The notes: a model not told the origin generated them from the letters alone. Shown: positions 1 to 14,068, counted from the stretch's first letter. The stretch is 64,000 nucleotides of DNA from Pseudomonas sp. 7SR1 (GCF_900156465.1 NZ_LT707064.1:682001-746000); one strand, 5' to 3'. A program made the numbers and translations.

Positions 1-135
1 GATATTCACCGGCCTAACTTACTACATTACCTACGACCCTGGCAGGCGCCGTCTGTAACCCTTTGTGAAACTTTGACCGCATAATTTTCGTTACGCGACG
101 TTTGCAATGCGAAATAAAAAAACCTATCGACCCTT
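1..135. other. Intergenic region downstream of rlmE
   Basis: No gene is visible here. In pseudomonads ftsH normally follows rlmE, so this stretch would hold the rlmE 3' end and the ftsH upstream region, but ftsH itself lies outside the window. No clear terminator hairpin is visible. Confidence 0.5.
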
Positions 136-786
136 TCAAAGACGCTCATCGCTGGCCGAACCCTCGATCCCGCGGAAGCCACGCGCCAACAGATACTGTT
201 CGCGGGAGCGGTCGCGAGACGACAATGGCTTGCGCATCTGCACCTTGTCGAACAACTTGCGGATGCCCTTGTGGTATTCGTCGAAGCCTTCGCCCTGGAA
301 GACCTTGATCAGAAAATCACCGCCTGGACGCAGAACCCGCCCGGCGAGATCCAGGGCCAGTTCGCTGAGAAACATCGCACGGGGCATGTCGACAGCCGCC
401 AATCCACTCATATTGGGGGCCATATCGGAAATCACAAGGTCCACCTGCGTATTTCCGACGGCCTCCAGGATTTTCGCCAGCACGGCGTCTTCTGTGAAAT
501 CGCCCTGGATGAAGGTCACATCGGGGATGCTGTCCATCTCCAGGATGTCGGAAGCGATCAAGCGACCTTGCCCGCCAATCAGACGACTGGTCACCTGGGA
601 CCACCCACCAGGCGCCGCGCCGAGGTCGATCACGGTCATGCCGGGACGGATGAGCCGGTCCTTTTCCTGGATTTCCAGCAGCTTGTAGCTGGCACGCGAG
701 CGATAGCCGTCTTTCTGCGCCATCTTGACGTATGGATCGTTGAAATGCTCTTTGAGCCAGTTCTGGCTAGTCTTGGAACGGGCCAC
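136..786 (-). CDS. rlmE: 23S rRNA 2'-O-ribose methyltransferase RlmE (FtsJ/RrmJ)
   Basis: This SAM-dependent enzyme methylates the ribose of U2552 in the A-loop of 23S rRNA at a late step of 50S assembly. The protein is 216 aa, close to the family length. The SAM-binding motif DLGAAPGGW lies at residues 54-62. The K-D-K-E catalytic tetrad described for E. coli RrmJ is present three positions earlier: K35, D121 (in SDMAPN), K161 and E196. It is divergent from yhbY, the usual gamma-proteobacterial arrangement in which ftsH would follow downstream. It is heat-shock regulated in E. coli, but I see no obvious sigma-32 site in the 106-bp gap to yhbY. Confidence 0.97.
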   Translation of the reverse strand: MARSKTSQNWLKEHFNDPYVKMAQKDGYRSRASYKLLEIQEKDRLIRPGMTVIDLGAAPGGWSQVTSRLIGGQGRLIASDILEMDSIPDVTFIQGDFTEDAVLAKILEAVGNTQVDLVISDMAPNMSGLAAVDMPRAMFLSELALDLAGRVLRPGGDFLIKVFQGEGFDEYHKGIRKLFDKVQMRKPLSSRDRSREQYLLARGFRGIEGSASDERL

Positions 787-892
787 AGGCCACCTCTGAA
801 TAAAAACGGGTCGTGATTAAGTGGGCGGTCCCGGACGCGCTCGGGTAAACTGGCCGCCGCTTTTTTACAAGATCAGACGCAGGGGTCAGATT

Positions 893-1201
893 ATGCCGCT
901 CACTCAAGAGCAGAAGAAACAATACAAATCCATTGGCCACCATCTGAAACCGGTTTTGACTGTGGCTGACAACGGTTTGACTGAAGGTGTACTGGCCGAG
1001 CTGGAACGCGCCCTGAGCGATCATGAGCTGATCAAGATCAAGCTCAACATCCTCGATCGCGAAGCCCGCCTGGCTGCCATCGCTGAACTGTGCAAGGCCG
1101 GCAAGGCCGACCTGGTGCAGGTCATCGGCAAGATGGCGTTGATTTATCGCAAGAATTTCAGCGTCAACAAGCAACTGTCGAACGTTCACCGCTTCAAGTA
1201 A
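893..1201 (+). CDS. yhbY: Ribosome assembly RNA-binding protein YhbY (CRM domain)
   Basis: This is a 102-aa protein consisting of a single CRS1-YhbY (CRM) RNA-binding domain, associated with pre-50S particles in E. coli. The start is the ATG at 893, preceded by an AGGGGT Shine-Dalgarno at 881-886 and matching the family N terminus MPLTQEQKK. A longer in-frame opening from 821 has no ribosome-binding site. The GxxGLT-like signature (NGLTEGV, about residues 28-34) and the basic C terminus fit the family. It is divergently transcribed from rlmE, linking two 50S maturation genes. Confidence 0.95.
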   Translation: MPLTQEQKKQYKSIGHHLKPVLTVADNGLTEGVLAELERALSDHELIKIKLNILDREARLAAIAELCKAGKADLVQVIGKMALIYRKNFSVNKQLSNVHRFK

Positions 1202-1214
1202 CGCCAATCAAAGC

Positions 1215-1619
1215 TCAAGGGTGCGCTTCGCGTACCCTGCCGCTCCACCCCGGAACCGGCTGCAGCACCAGCACCAAGCCAGAGAAACCCAGCACCAGGT
1301 AACTGAATACCTGCCACCGACTCGCATCCGGCCAGCCGAGACGCACCGCGAAGAACATCCCGCACGCATACAGCGCCATGAGCAGCAACTGCCCACGAAT
1401 GTCGCGCCATAGGCTCGAAAGGCCCTCGACCTGAACCAGTACCAAGGCCTGGAATACGACACACACTGCCGAGAAGATGACCAGCAGCAGCGTCAGCATG
1501 CCAGCTATTTCATCGATCAGCAGCGGCGCCAGGCCGATCCGACCCAGCACCGGCAGCATACCGATGTGCAGCAACCAGAGGCCGCCCACCCATAACATCT
1601 GGGTCAGCTGCCAAAGCAT
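1215..1619 (-). CDS. DUF4149-type integral membrane protein
   Basis: This is a 134-aa very hydrophobic protein with about four predicted transmembrane segments. It has a start segment rich in W and L (MLWQLTQMLWVGGLW), then segments near residues 40-65, 75-95 and 105-125. The family (DUF4149) is conserved next to greA/yhbY in pseudomonads, but its function is unknown. It starts 28 nt after the greA stop on the same strand, so it probably belongs to the carAB-greA transcript. The start at 1619 is chosen because the upstream extension overlaps greA and is not hydrophobic. The Shine-Dalgarno is weak. Confidence 0.8.
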   Translation of the reverse strand: MLWQLTQMLWVGGLWLLHIGMLPVLGRIGLAPLLIDEIAGMLTLLLVIFSAVCVVFQALVLVQVEGLSSLWRDIRGQLLLMALYACGMFFAVRLGWPDASRWQVFSYLVLGFSGLVLVLQPVPGWSGRVREAHP

Positions 1620-1647
1620 GGCGCCCGCTTTAAGCAGGCGGCCTCGC

Positions 1648-2126
1648 TCAGATGTGGCGGACTTCGACAATCTCGTACTCGATGACGCCACCCGGCGTCT
1701 TTACCGCGACCACATCCCCTTCCTCCTTGGCAATCAAGGCGCGGGCGATGGGCGAACCAACGGATATCTTGCCGAGCTTGATGTCTGCTTCGTCCTCACC
1801 AACGATCTGGTAGGTCACGCTTTCATCGGTTTCGACGTTGGCGATTTCCACGGTGGTACCGAAAATCACCTTGCCCGTATGCTCAATCGTTGTGACGTCG
1901 ATGATCACGGCGTTCTGCATGCGGCCTTCGATATCCCGGATACGCGCCTCGACCATGCCCTGTTCCTCGCGGGCGGCATGGTATTCGGCGTTTTCCTTGA
2001 GATCGCCCAATTCGCGGGCCTCACCGATAGCCTGGCTCAAGCGCGGACGCTCGACCTTGGTCAGGTGGGCCAGCTCGGCTTCCAGGGCGCGAGCGCCCTG
2101 AACGGTCATGGGGTACTTGGTTATGC

Positions 2127-2130
<4 letters not shown>
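1648..2130 (-). CDS. greA: Transcription elongation factor GreA
   Basis: GreA binds the RNA polymerase secondary channel and stimulates cleavage of backtracked transcripts. The protein is 160 aa (family about 158). It has the N-terminal coiled coil with the conserved acidic tip (about residues 33-55: [18 protein letters not shown], then RE), whose D and E residues coordinate the second Mg ion. The C-terminal FKBP-like domain includes [10 protein letters not shown] and [11 protein letters not shown]. Its ATG overlaps the carB stop (ATGA at 2127-2130), so translation is coupled to carB. The carA-carB-greA order is typical of Pseudomonas. Confidence 0.97.
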
Positions 2131-5348
<3,218 letters not shown>

Positions 5349-5453
5349 GGGTTTGTCACTCAAATCCGCAGGTCTGTCGGCTAGGCCGTCGAACAATCTT
5401 TGAAGCGCCCGCAGGGGCCTCCGCATGCGGGGCCGCCCTCGGGCTTCACGCGG

Positions 5454-6590
5454 TCAGCGTCGCTTGGCCATTTCATTGATGAAGCGATCGAACAGCGGAG
5501 CCACATCGTTCGGGCCCGGGCTGGCTTCAGGGTGGCCCTGGAAGCTGAAGGCGCTCTTGTCGGTTCGCTCGATACCTTGCAGCGTGCCATCGAACAGCGA
5601 CTTGTGGATTGCCCGCACATTGGCCGGCAGGGTCGCTTCGTCCACGGCGAAGCCGTGGTTCTGGCTGGTGATCATCACGACACCGGTATCCAGGTCCTGG
5701 ACCGGGTGGTTGGCGCCATGATGGCCGTGGCCCATCTTCAGCGTCTTGGCGCCCGAGGCCAGGGCCAGCAACTGGTGACCGAGGCAGATGCCGAAGACCG
5801 GAATCTCGGTTTCCAGCACATCCTTGATCGCCTGGATTGCATAGTCGCAAGGCTCGGGGTCGCCCGGGCCGTTGGACAGGAACACACCGTCGGGCTTGAG
5901 GGCCAGGACGTCGGCCGCCGGGGTCTGCGCCGGGACCACGGTCACACGGCAGCCGCGCGCCACGAGCATACGCAGGATGTTCAGCTTGACGCCGTAGTCG
6001 TATGCAACGACGTGGTACGGCAATTCGGACGCTTCGATCGTCGGATGGCCGTCGATCTTCAGGTCCCAGACCGAGGAGCGCCACTCGTACTGCTGCTTGG
6101 TGCTGACCACCTTGGCCAGGTCCATGCCCTTCAGGCCAGGGAAGCCTTGGGCGGCGGCGATGGCCGCTTCTTCGCAAATGTTGTCTCCGGCCATGATGCA
6201 GCCGTCCTGCGCGCCTTTTTCCCGGAGGATGCGAGTCAGGCGACGGGTGTCGATTCCAGCGATCGCCACGACGTTGTTGGCTTTCAGGTAGTCGGACAGG
6301 GACATGGTGTTACGCCAGTTGCTCGCTACCAGCGGCAGGTCACGGATGACCAGGCCGGCGGACCAGACACGATCGGACTCGGCGTCTTCCGGCGTGGTGC
6401 CGGTGTTGCCGATGTGCGGGTAAGTCAGGGTAACGATCTGCTGGGCGTAGGAAGGATCGGTAAGAATTTCCTGATAGCCGGTCATTGCGGTGTTAAACAC
6501 CACCTCACCAACGGTCTGACCGTCGGCTCCAATGGCTTCGCCGCGAAAAATGCTGCCATCAGCAAGGGCGAGTATGGCTGGCTTAGTCAA
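5454..6590 (-). CDS. carA: Carbamoyl-phosphate synthase small (glutaminase) subunit, TTG start
   Basis: CarA is the glutamine amidotransferase subunit that hydrolyses glutamine and channels ammonia to CarB. It is 378 aa. The class I GATase triad is C269 (in GICLGH), H353 and E355 (in QGHPEA), at exactly the E. coli numbering. The start codon is TTG (6588-6590), immediately preceded by a strong GGAGGTC Shine-Dalgarno at 6594-6600. No ATG fits the family N terminus. A 13-bp hairpin with a T run lies 45 nt upstream of the start (see 6636-6673) and could attenuate transcription. The 105-bp gap to carB contains GC-rich inverted repeats but no gene. Confidence 0.97.
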   Translation of the reverse strand: MTKPAILALADGSIFRGEAIGADGQTVGEVVFNTAMTGYQEILTDPSYAQQIVTLTYPHIGNTGTTPEDAESDRVWSAGLVIRDLPLVASNWRNTMSLSDYLKANNVVAIAGIDTRRLTRILREKGAQDGCIMAGDNICEEAAIAAAQGFPGLKGMDLAKVVSTKQQYEWRSSVWDLKIDGHPTIEASELPYHVVAYDYGVKLNILRMLVARGCRVTVVPAQTPAADVLALKPDGVFLSNGPGDPEPCDYAIQAIKDVLETEIPVFGICLGHQLLALASGAKTLKMGHGHHGANHPVQDLDTGVVMITSQNHGFAVDEATLPANVRAIHKSLFDGTLQGIERTDKSAFSFQGHPEASPGPNDVAPLFDRFINEMAKRR

Positions 6591-6635
6591 GAAGACCTCC
6601 CGTAAATAAAGCCTGAAAGGGCGATCGCAGGTTGT

Positions 6636-6673
6636 AAAAAAGCGGAGTGACGTATGGACACGTCACCCCGCTT
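6636..6673 (-). terminator. Intrinsic-terminator-like hairpin in the carA leader
   Basis: On the minus strand AAGCGGGGTGACG pairs with CGTCACTCCGCTT (13 bp, one G-U) around an 8-nt loop and is followed by a run of T. It sits between dapB and carA, 45 nt before the carA TTG. It can end dapB transcripts. If the carA promoter is further upstream, it could instead act as a carAB attenuator. A short palindrome (TTTAGTG/CACTAAA, 6700-6717) lies just upstream. Confidence 0.75.
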
Positions 6674-6846
6674 CTTTACACTGAATTATTCTGCGCGCTT
6701 TTAGTGGACACACTAAAGCTGTAGCTTACAGAAAAAGGCTTTTTTGGTCCACCGCTAATGAGCCTTAAAGGCAGGGGAATGCGACAGGGCGTCGCGAAGC
6801 GGTGCAAAACGGGGCTCAGTGTAACCCGAACCCCGCCTCGAAGACA

Positions 6847-7662
<816 letters not shown>

Positions 7663-8787
7663 TTACAGATCGCCGAAGAAGCGCTTCACGCCTTCGAACC
7701 AACCGGTGGTTTTCGGTGAGTGACTGTTGTCGTCGGCCAGCGAGCTGCGGAACTCTTCCAGCAATTCGCGCTGACGACGACTCAGATTCACCGGCGTCTC
7801 TACCGCGACACGACACATCAGGTCACCGGCACCGCCGCCACGCACGGGAGCGACGCCCTTGCCGCGAATCCGGAACTGCTTGCCGGTCTGCGTCCCCTCG
7901 GGGATCTTCAGCTTCACCCGGCCATCCAGGGTCGGGATCTCGAGTTCGCCACCCAGCGCTGCGTCGACGAAGCTGATCGGCACCTCACAGAACAGATGCT
8001 TGCCGTCGCGCTGGAAGATCGAGTGCTCACGCACGTTGATCACCACATACAGGTCGCCAGTCGGGCCACCCTGGGCACCCGCTTCGCCTTCACCGGACAG
8101 GCGGATGCGGTCACCGGTATCGACACCGGCCGGCACCTTGACCGACAGCGTCTTGTATTCTTCGACACGGCCTTCGCCATGGCAGGAATCGCACGGGTCG
8201 GAAATGATTCTGCCTTGGCCATGGCAACGCGGGCAGGTCTGCTGCACCGAGAAGAAGCCTTGCTGCATGCGAACCTGACCGATACCGCCGCAGGTCGGGC
8301 AGGTAACCGGCGAGGACCCTTTCTTGGCCCCCGAACCGTCGCACGGCTTGCAATTGACCAGCGTCGGCACGCGGATGTTGACGGTGGTGCCGCGCACCGC
8401 TTCTTCCAGATTCAATTCCAGCGTGTAGCGCAAGTCGCTGCCACGCTGGGCGCCGCCCCGGGCACCGCCGCGACCGCCACCGAAGAAATCACTGAACACG
8501 TCGCCGAAGATATCGGAGAAGTTCTGACCGCCGAACCCGGCACCGCCACCGCCCATGCTCGGATCGATACCGGCATGGCCATACTGGTCGTAAGCCGCAC
8601 GCTTGCTGGAGTCGGACAGCACTTCGTACGCTTCGTTGGCTTCCTTGAACAGCTCTTCCGACGCTTTATCGCCGGGATTACGGTCCGGGTGATGCTTCAT
8701 TGCCAGGCGACGATAAGCCTTTTTCAGCTCCGCCTCGCTGGCCCCCCGCTCTACACCCAATACTTCGTAAAAATCACGCTTCGCCAT
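7663..8787 (-). CDS. dnaJ: Co-chaperone DnaJ (Hsp40)
   Basis: DnaJ delivers substrates to DnaK and stimulates its ATPase. It is a 374-aa type I (class A) J protein. It has a J domain with HPD (in [10 protein letters not shown], about residues 32-41) and a Gly/Phe linker ([12 protein letters not shown] onwards). Four zinc-finger CxxCxGxG repeats follow ([32 protein letters not shown]), then the C-terminal substrate-binding beta domains. The start at 8787 ([11 protein letters not shown]) fits the family. A longer open frame upstream has no support. It is separated from dnaK by about 320 bp and no sigma-32 site is visible directly before it. Confidence 0.97.
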   Translation of the reverse strand: MAKRDFYEVLGVERGASEAELKKAYRRLAMKHHPDRNPGDKASEELFKEANEAYEVLSDSSKRAAYDQYGHAGIDPSMGGGGAGFGGQNFSDIFGDVFSDFFGGGRGGARGGAQRGSDLRYTLELNLEEAVRGTTVNIRVPTLVNCKPCDGSGAKKGSSPVTCPTCGGIGQVRMQQGFFSVQQTCPRCHGQGRIISDPCDSCHGEGRVEEYKTLSVKVPAGVDTGDRIRLSGEGEAGAQGGPTGDLYVVINVREHSIFQRDGKHLFCEVPISFVDAALGGELEIPTLDGRVKLKIPEGTQTGKQFRIRGKGVAPVRGGGAGDLMCRVAVETPVNLSRRQRELLEEFRSSLADDNSHSPKTTGWFEGVKRFFGDL

Positions 8788-9106
8788 TAGTCTTTGCACT
8801 CTTATAGGACGTCCGGCAAAACTCTCCTGAGCCTCGCCCAACTCGTTGAGCCCCCAAAACAGGCTCGGACCCAACGCCGATTCAACGATCCTGGTCTTAA
8901 ATCTTTCAGCCAGGTACCCGGCCAAAACGCAGCGCCTGTCGTTCGGAAAGCAGGAGCATTCCCGATCACGCCGCCAGCACCCGAACGCTGTCGCATGCTG
9001 TAAAAATTCGTTGGCTCCAGACACGCCAACGCGGGAGCAAGCCCCCGCGCGGCGACATCCTACCAGTCACCGCACAAACGCAGTCAACCGGCCGACCAAC
9101 AAGCAA
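8788..9106. other. dnaK-dnaJ intergenic region with a REP-like hairpin
   Basis: This is 319 bp without a convincing gene. A GC-rich hairpin (GCGGG/CCCGC arms, 9031-9048) of the Pseudomonas REP type lies 59 nt after the dnaK stop and may stabilise or end the grpE-dnaK mRNA. The remainder shows no recognisable promoter or conserved protein on either strand. Confidence 0.6.
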
Positions 9107-11023
9107 TTACTTGTTTTCTTTCACTTCTTCGAACTCGGCATCGACGACATCGTCAGCCTTGCCAGCCGATTCGCCTTGCTGCGCAGCACCTTCAGCCGGC
9201 TGAGCCTGTTCGGCGTACATCTTCTGGGCCACTGGAGCGGAGACTTTGGACAGCTCCTCGATCTTCGCTTCGATGGCAGCCTTGTCGTCGCCTTTGACGG
9301 CAGCTTCCAGGGCAACCACGGCCGCTTCGATCGCAGTCTTCTCTTCAGCGGTCACTTTGTCGCCGGCATCCGCCACCATCTTGCGAGTCGAGTGCACCAG
9401 CGCATCACCCTGGTTACGGGCACTGGCCAGCTCTTCGAACTTGCGGTCTTCCTCGGCGTTGACCTCGGCATCGCGAACCATCTGCTGGATTTCTTCCTCG
9501 GACAGACCGGAGTTGGCCTTGATCACGATCGACTGAGTCTTGCCGGTAGCCTTGTCCTTCGCACCTACGTGCAGAATGCCGTTGGCGTCGATGTCGAAGG
9601 TCACTTCGATTTGCGGCACGCCACGTGGAGCCGGTGGAATCTCGGCCAGGTCGAACTTGCCCAGGGACTTGTTCTGGGCAGCCTGCTTGCGCTCACCTTG
9701 CAGCACGTGGATGGTCACCGCGCTCTGGTTGTCGTCGGCAGTCGAGAACACCTGGGATTTCTTGGTAGGAATCGTGGTGTTCTTCTCGATCAGCGCAGTC
9801 ATCACACCGCCCATGGTTTCGATACCCAGGGTCAGCGGGCTGACGTCGAGCAGCAGAACGTCCTTCACGTCACCGGCCAGAACGGCGCCCTGGATGGCAG
9901 CACCCATGGCAACGGCTTCGTCCGGGTTAACGTCTTTGCGTGGCTCCTTGCCGAAGAAATCGGTAACCAGCTTCTGGACCAGCGGCATACGGGTCTGACC
10001 GCCGACGAGGATCACGTCGTTGATCGCGCCAACGTCGATACCGGCATCCTTCATCGCGATGCGGCAAGGTTCAATGGTGCGCTGAACCAGGTCTTCAACC
10101 AGTGCTTCGAGCTTGGCACGGGAGATTTTCACGTTCAGGTGCTTAGGACCGGTGGCGTCTGCGGTGATGTACGGCAGGTTCACGTCGGTCGACTGGCTCG
10201 AAGACAGCTCGATCTTGGCTTTCTCGGCAGCTTCCTTCAGACGCTGCATCGCCAGCGGGTCACCCTTGAGGTTCATGCCGGTTTCTTTCTTGAACTCGTC
10301 GACCAGGTAGTCGATCAGGCGGATGTCGAAGTCCTCGCCACCGAGGAAGGTGTCACCGTTGGTGGCCAATACTTCGAACTGGTGCTCGCCATCGACTTCC
10401 GCGATTTCGATCACGGAAACGTCGAAGGTACCACCACCCAGGTCATACACGATCACGGTGTGATCGCCCTTGGCCTTGTCCATGCCGTACGCCAGGGCGG
10501 CGGCAGTCGGTTCGTTGATGATACGTTTTACGTCCAGGCCCGCGATGCGGCCGGCGTCCTTGGTAGCCTGACGCTGGCTGTCGTTGAAGTAGGCCGGTAC
10601 GGTGATGACCGCCTCGGTCACAGCCTCGCCGAGGTAATCTTCGGCGGTCTTCTTCATTTTCTTCAGGATTTCAGCCGAGATCTGTGGCGGAGCCATTTTC
10701 TGGCTGTTCACTTCGACCCAGGCGTCGCCGTTGTCGGCCTTGGCGATCTTGTACGGCACCATCTTGATGTCTTTCTGAACGACTTCTTCGTCGAACTTGC
10801 GACCGATCAGACGCTTCACCGCGTACAGGGTGTTGTGCGGATTGGTCACTGCCTGGCGCTTGGCCGACTGGCCCACCAGGATTTCGCCGTCGTTGGCGTA
10901 CGCGATGATCGACGGCGTGGTACGCGCGCCTTCAGCGTTTTCGATAACCTTGGCCTTGCCGTTTTCCAATACGGAGACGCACGAGTTGGTGGTCCCCAGG
11001 TCAATACCGATGATCTTGCCCAT
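9107..11023 (-). CDS. dnaK: Molecular chaperone DnaK (Hsp70)
   Basis: DnaK is the ATP-dependent Hsp70 chaperone. It is 638 aa. The phosphate-1 motif [11 protein letters not shown] is at residues 5-15, phosphate-2 ([12 protein letters not shown]) near residue 195 and the adenosine motif ([10 protein letters not shown]) near 340. The [10 protein letters not shown] linker is near 390, then the beta-sandwich and helical lid. It ends with the EEVKENK-type acidic tail that in other DnaKs contacts co-chaperones. It is preceded by a near-consensus sigma-32 promoter (11103-11130) in addition to the one before grpE. Confidence 0.99.
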   Translation of the reverse strand: MGKIIGIDLGTTNSCVSVLENGKAKVIENAEGARTTPSIIAYANDGEILVGQSAKRQAVTNPHNTLYAVKRLIGRKFDEEVVQKDIKMVPYKIAKADNGDAWVEVNSQKMAPPQISAEILKKMKKTAEDYLGEAVTEAVITVPAYFNDSQRQATKDAGRIAGLDVKRIINEPTAAALAYGMDKAKGDHTVIVYDLGGGTFDVSVIEIAEVDGEHQFEVLATNGDTFLGGEDFDIRLIDYLVDEFKKETGMNLKGDPLAMQRLKEAAEKAKIELSSSQSTDVNLPYITADATGPKHLNVKISRAKLEALVEDLVQRTIEPCRIAMKDAGIDVGAINDVILVGGQTRMPLVQKLVTDFFGKEPRKDVNPDEAVAMGAAIQGAVLAGDVKDVLLLDVSPLTLGIETMGGVMTALIEKNTTIPTKKSQVFSTADDNQSAVTIHVLQGERKQAAQNKSLGKFDLAEIPPAPRGVPQIEVTFDIDANGILHVGAKDKATGKTQSIVIKANSGLSEEEIQQMVRDAEVNAEEDRKFEELASARNQGDALVHSTRKMVADAGDKVTAEEKTAIEAAVVALEAAVKGDDKAAIEAKIEELSKVSAPVAQKMYAEQAQPAEGAAQQGESAGKADDVVDAEFEEVKENK

Positions 11024-11102
11024 GTTAACTCTCCCGGAACTTGGATTTTGTTGCCGCAGCAGTGGTGGCTAACTGCGGTAGCACTTAAACGCTTGACTTC
11101 TT

Positions 11103-11130
11103 AAATGGGGCCACTGCGCCCGATTTCAAG
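11103..11130 (-). promoter_or_regulatory. Sigma-32 heat-shock promoter of dnaK
   Basis: The minus strand has CTTGAA, a 14-bp spacer, then CCCCATTT, matching the RpoH consensus (CTTGAAA / CCCCATNT). The -35 box overlaps the grpE stop codon. It lies 80 nt upstream of the dnaK start. Confidence 0.9.
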
Positions 11131-11692
11131 CCTGCTCGTCGATAGAAGGTGAAACCGGTGCCGGCGCCTTGCTGACCACGACCATGGCCGGACGCAACAG
11201 GCGGCCGTTGAGCAGGTAGCCTTTCTGGAAAACTTTCAGCACGCTGTTCGGCTCGACGTCGGCACTTTCCTGCATCGCCATGGCCTGGTGGTGCTCGGCG
11301 TTGAAGGGTTCGCCGTGAGGATCGATGGCTTCCAGCTGATAACGCTTGAGGGTGTCCTGAAACATCTTCAGGGTCAGCTCGATGCCTTCGCGCATCGGAC
11401 GAATGTTCTCGTCGTCCGGGCTGGACAGTTCCAGGCCGCGCTCCAGACTGTCGATGATCGGCAGCAGGTCGCCGGCGAACCGCTCCAAGGCGAATTTGTG
11501 AGCCTTTTCAACATCCTGCTCGGCGCGACGGCGAACGTTCTGCAGGTCGGCTGCGACACGCAACGCCTGATCCTGCGCACCCGCCAGTTGCTCCTCGAGC
11601 ACTTGCACACGTGCCGCCAGGTCTTCGCCCGAATCCTGGGGAGCCTGATTGGTGTCTAGATTTTGCGTATCCGGTGTCTGTTCGTCAGCCAT
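11126..11692 (-). CDS. grpE: Nucleotide exchange factor GrpE
   Basis: GrpE drives ADP release from DnaK and acts as a thermosensor in the Hsp70 cycle. It is 188 aa. It has an acidic disordered N terminus, then a long coiled-coil helix (about residues 25-85, [20 protein letters not shown] onwards). The C-terminal beta domain contains the family signature ([19 protein letters not shown], about residues 152-170). It is first in grpE-dnaK-(dnaJ-dapB) and is preceded by a sigma-32 promoter at 11747-11774. It is divergent from recN. Confidence 0.97.
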   Translation of the reverse strand: MADEQTPDTQNLDTNQAPQDSGEDLAARVQVLEEQLAGAQDQALRVAADLQNVRRRAEQDVEKAHKFALERFAGDLLPIIDSLERGLELSSPDDENIRPMREGIELTLKMFQDTLKRYQLEAIDPHGEPFNAEHHQAMAMQESADVEPNSVLKVFQKGYLLNGRLLRPAMVVVSKAPAPVSPSIDEQA

Positions 11693-11746
11693 AGATTTCT
11701 CCTTTCAATTTCGTCCGCGAGGCTCGACTCGCGCTTCTGCCCCCGT

Positions 11747-11774
11747 ATATGGGGCCGGGTTTTCCAGCTTCAAG
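11747..11774 (-). promoter_or_regulatory. Sigma-32 heat-shock promoter of grpE
   Basis: The minus strand has CTTGAA, a 14-bp spacer, then CCCCATAT, a near-perfect RpoH promoter located 55 nt upstream of the grpE ATG. Confidence 0.92.
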
Positions 11775-11895
11775 GGCCGACCGACGAATTGACCTTACAA
11801 AAAACAGCTGCATATCTATTACCGGTCGCGCTAAGAAATCCCACTACCCAAGCAAATCGAGCTAAGCGAAGGCATTGTCAGTCGAAAACAAAACA

Positions 11896-11911
11896 CTGTA
11901 TAAATAACCAG
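11896..11911 (+). promoter_or_regulatory. LexA (SOS) box of recN
   Basis: CTGTATAAATAACCAG matches the LexA consensus CTG-N10-CAG with the AT-rich centre. It lies 24 nt before the recN ATG, so LexA would block recN transcription until DNA damage. Confidence 0.9.
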
Positions 11912-11935
11912 ACCTGAAGCCTGGGAGCGGCCTTT

Positions 11936-13609
11936 ATGCTGGTTCACCTGTCCGTACACAATTACGCCATCGTCGAACACCTCGACCTTGAACTCGATCG
12001 AGGCATGAGCGTGATCACCGGTGAAACCGGCGCCGGCAAGTCCATCATGCTGGACGCCCTGGGCCTGACCCTGGGCGACCGCGCCGACAGCGGCGTCGTG
12101 CGGCCCGGGGCGGACAAGGCCGACATCCTGGCCACCTTCGACCTGGTGGATATCCCCGAGGCCAGCGCCTGGCTGGCCGAGCGCGACCTGGATACCGACG
12201 GTCTGTGCATCCTGCGCCGGGTCATCACCGCGGAGGGGCGTTCCCGGGGCTACATCAATGGCACGCCCTGCCCCCTGGGTGATCTCAAGGCCCTTGGCGA
12301 GCTGCTGATCGACATTCACAGCCAGCACGAACACCAGTCCCTGCTCAAGACCGATACCCATCGCCGCCTGCTCGATGAATACGCCGGCGCGACCGACCTG
12401 GCCCGCCAGGTCCAGCTGGCCGCCCAGCGCTGGCGCCAGACCCGGCAGGAACTGGACCGGCTCTCCAACTCCGGCGACGAACAACGTGCCCGCCATCAAT
12501 TGCTGAGCTACCAGCTCGAAGAGCTGGAAAACCTGGCGCTGGGTGAAAACGAGCTGGAGGAGCTGGAGCAGGAACACAAGAACCTGACCAATGCCGAAAC
12601 CCTGCTGGGCATCTGTCGGCAAGTGGTCGAGCAATGCAGCGAAAGCGATTCGGGCAACGTCCTCAGCGCCCTGACCGCCAGCCTGAACCGGCTCACCAGC
12701 GTGAACAATTCCGTCGGCTCGCTGAGCGAAGCGACCAACCTGCTGACCAGCGCCCAGATCCAGGTCGAGGAAGCCGTCGGAGAACTGAACCGGTTCCTCG
12801 ATCACTTCGACGCCGACCCGGCGCGCCTGCAATACCTGGAAGAACGCCTGGACACGATCTATACGCTGGCCCGCAAGCACCGTGTCCAGCCGACCGACGT
12901 CATCGAGCTGCAACAGCGCCTGCTCGATGAACTCGAAACCCTGAACGCCAACGATGAATCCATCGAACGCCTGGGCGACGAACTGGCCTCCTATGCCCGC
13001 CACTATCAGGAAAAGGCCAAGGAGCTCAGCGAGCTGCGCCACCAGGCCGCGACGAAGCTGGCCAGCGCCGTGGAGCAGGAGATCCAGCGCCTGGGCATGC
13101 CAGGCGGCCGTTTCGCCATCGAATTGCACCCCAACGCCGGCGACGAACTGCAGCCCAACGGACTGGAGCAGGTGGAGTTACTGGTCAGCGCCAACCCGGG
13201 ACAACCGCTCAAGGCGTTGGCAAAAGTCGCATCCGGCGGCGAATTGTCTCGGATCAGCTTGGCCATCCAGGTCATCACCGCGCAGACCTCACGCGTACCG
13301 ACCCTGGTATTCGACGAGGTGGACGTGGGCATTGGCGGTCCCACGGCGGAAATTGTCGGTCAGCTGCTACGCCGTTTAGGCGAACGCGGCCAGGTCCTGA
13401 CGGTGACCCACCTGCCCCAGGTTGCCGCACAGGGGCATCAGCACCTGTTTGTCCACAAGGTAAGGGGCGAGGAAGACACTCGTACCGCCGTGTCCAAGCT
13501 CAACAAGAGCGAGCGAGTCGAAGAAGTGGCGCGCATGCTCGGGGGCATCGACCTGACCAAGGAGTCCTTGGCTCACGCGAAGAAAATGGTCGTCGCGACA
13601 AAAATCTGA
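11936..13609 (+). CDS. recN: DNA repair protein RecN
   Basis: RecN is an SMC-like ATPase that promotes cohesion and repair of double-strand breaks. It is 557 aa. The Walker A motif GETGAGKS is at about residues 29-36 and a coiled-coil middle spans roughly 160-340. The signature segment GGELSRISLAIQ is near 432 and Walker B (VFDEVDVGIGG) near 457. The start ATG has GGGAG upstream. A LexA box lies directly upstream, as expected for one of the most strongly SOS-induced genes. It ends at a bidirectional terminator shared with fur. Confidence 0.98.
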   Translation: MLVHLSVHNYAIVEHLDLELDRGMSVITGETGAGKSIMLDALGLTLGDRADSGVVRPGADKADILATFDLVDIPEASAWLAERDLDTDGLCILRRVITAEGRSRGYINGTPCPLGDLKALGELLIDIHSQHEHQSLLKTDTHRRLLDEYAGATDLARQVQLAAQRWRQTRQELDRLSNSGDEQRARHQLLSYQLEELENLALGENELEELEQEHKNLTNAETLLGICRQVVEQCSESDSGNVLSALTASLNRLTSVNNSVGSLSEATNLLTSAQIQVEEAVGELNRFLDHFDADPARLQYLEERLDTIYTLARKHRVQPTDVIELQQRLLDELETLNANDESIERLGDELASYARHYQEKAKELSELRHQAATKLASAVEQEIQRLGMPGGRFAIELHPNAGDELQPNGLEQVELLVSANPGQPLKALAKVASGGELSRISLAIQVITAQTSRVPTLVFDEVDVGIGGPTAEIVGQLLRRLGERGQVLTVTHLPQVAAQGHQHLFVHKVRGEEDTRTAVSKLNKSERVEEVARMLGGIDLTKESLAHAKKMVVATKI

Positions 13610-13620
13610 AGAGCTGAAAT

Positions 13621-13652
13621 GTAAAAAGGCGACCCCAGGGTCGCCTTTTTAC
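13621..13652. terminator. Bidirectional terminator between recN and fur
   Basis: A near-perfect palindrome carries a GGCGACC/GGTCGCC core flanked by A5 on the left and T5 on the right. It works as an intrinsic terminator for recN on the plus strand and for fur on the minus strand. Confidence 0.92.
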
Positions 13653-13663
13653 ATTTCGAAAGC

Positions 13664-14068
13664 TTATTTCTTTTTACGTACGTGCAAGACAAGATGGTGA
13701 TCGATCAGCTCGAAACCATAGTCTTCAGCAATTGCTTTTTGCAGCTTTTCGATTTCAGGACTGACGAATTCGATGACCTCACGGCTTTCCACGTCCACCA
13801 TGTGATCGTGATGTTCCCCGTCAGCCAGTTCGAAAACCGCATGACCGCCATCGAAATTATGACGAGCCACAAGCCCGGCAGCCTCGAATTGAGTCAGTAC
13901 ACGGTAAACCGTGGCCAGACCGACGTCCTCGCCAGCTTCCATGAGGGCCTTGTAGACGTCTTCGGCACTCATGTGCCGCTGCTCGGCGGAGTCGAGCATT
14001 TGCAGAATCTTGACCCTTGGCAAGGTCACCTTGAGGCCTGCTTTGCGTAGTTCGCTATTTTCAACCAT
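13664..14068 (-). CDS. fur: Ferric uptake regulator Fur
   Basis: Fur is the Fe(II)-dependent global repressor of iron uptake. It is 134 aa, with an N-terminal winged helix (LKVTLPRVKILQML, then LATVYRVLTQFEAAGL) and a C-terminal dimerisation/metal domain. The metal site HHDH is at about residues 86-89 and further His residues occur near the C terminus. The protein has no cysteine at all, so it lacks the CxxC structural zinc site of E. coli Fur, as known for Pseudomonas Fur. It is divergent from bamE, the usual pseudomonad order. A Fur box in this window (50113-50131) is one likely target. Confidence 0.98.
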   Translation of the reverse strand: MVENSELRKAGLKVTLPRVKILQMLDSAEQRHMSAEDVYKALMEAGEDVGLATVYRVLTQFEAAGLVARHNFDGGHAVFELADGEHHDHMVDVESREVIEFVSPEIEKLQKAIAEDYGFELIDHHLVLHVRKKK

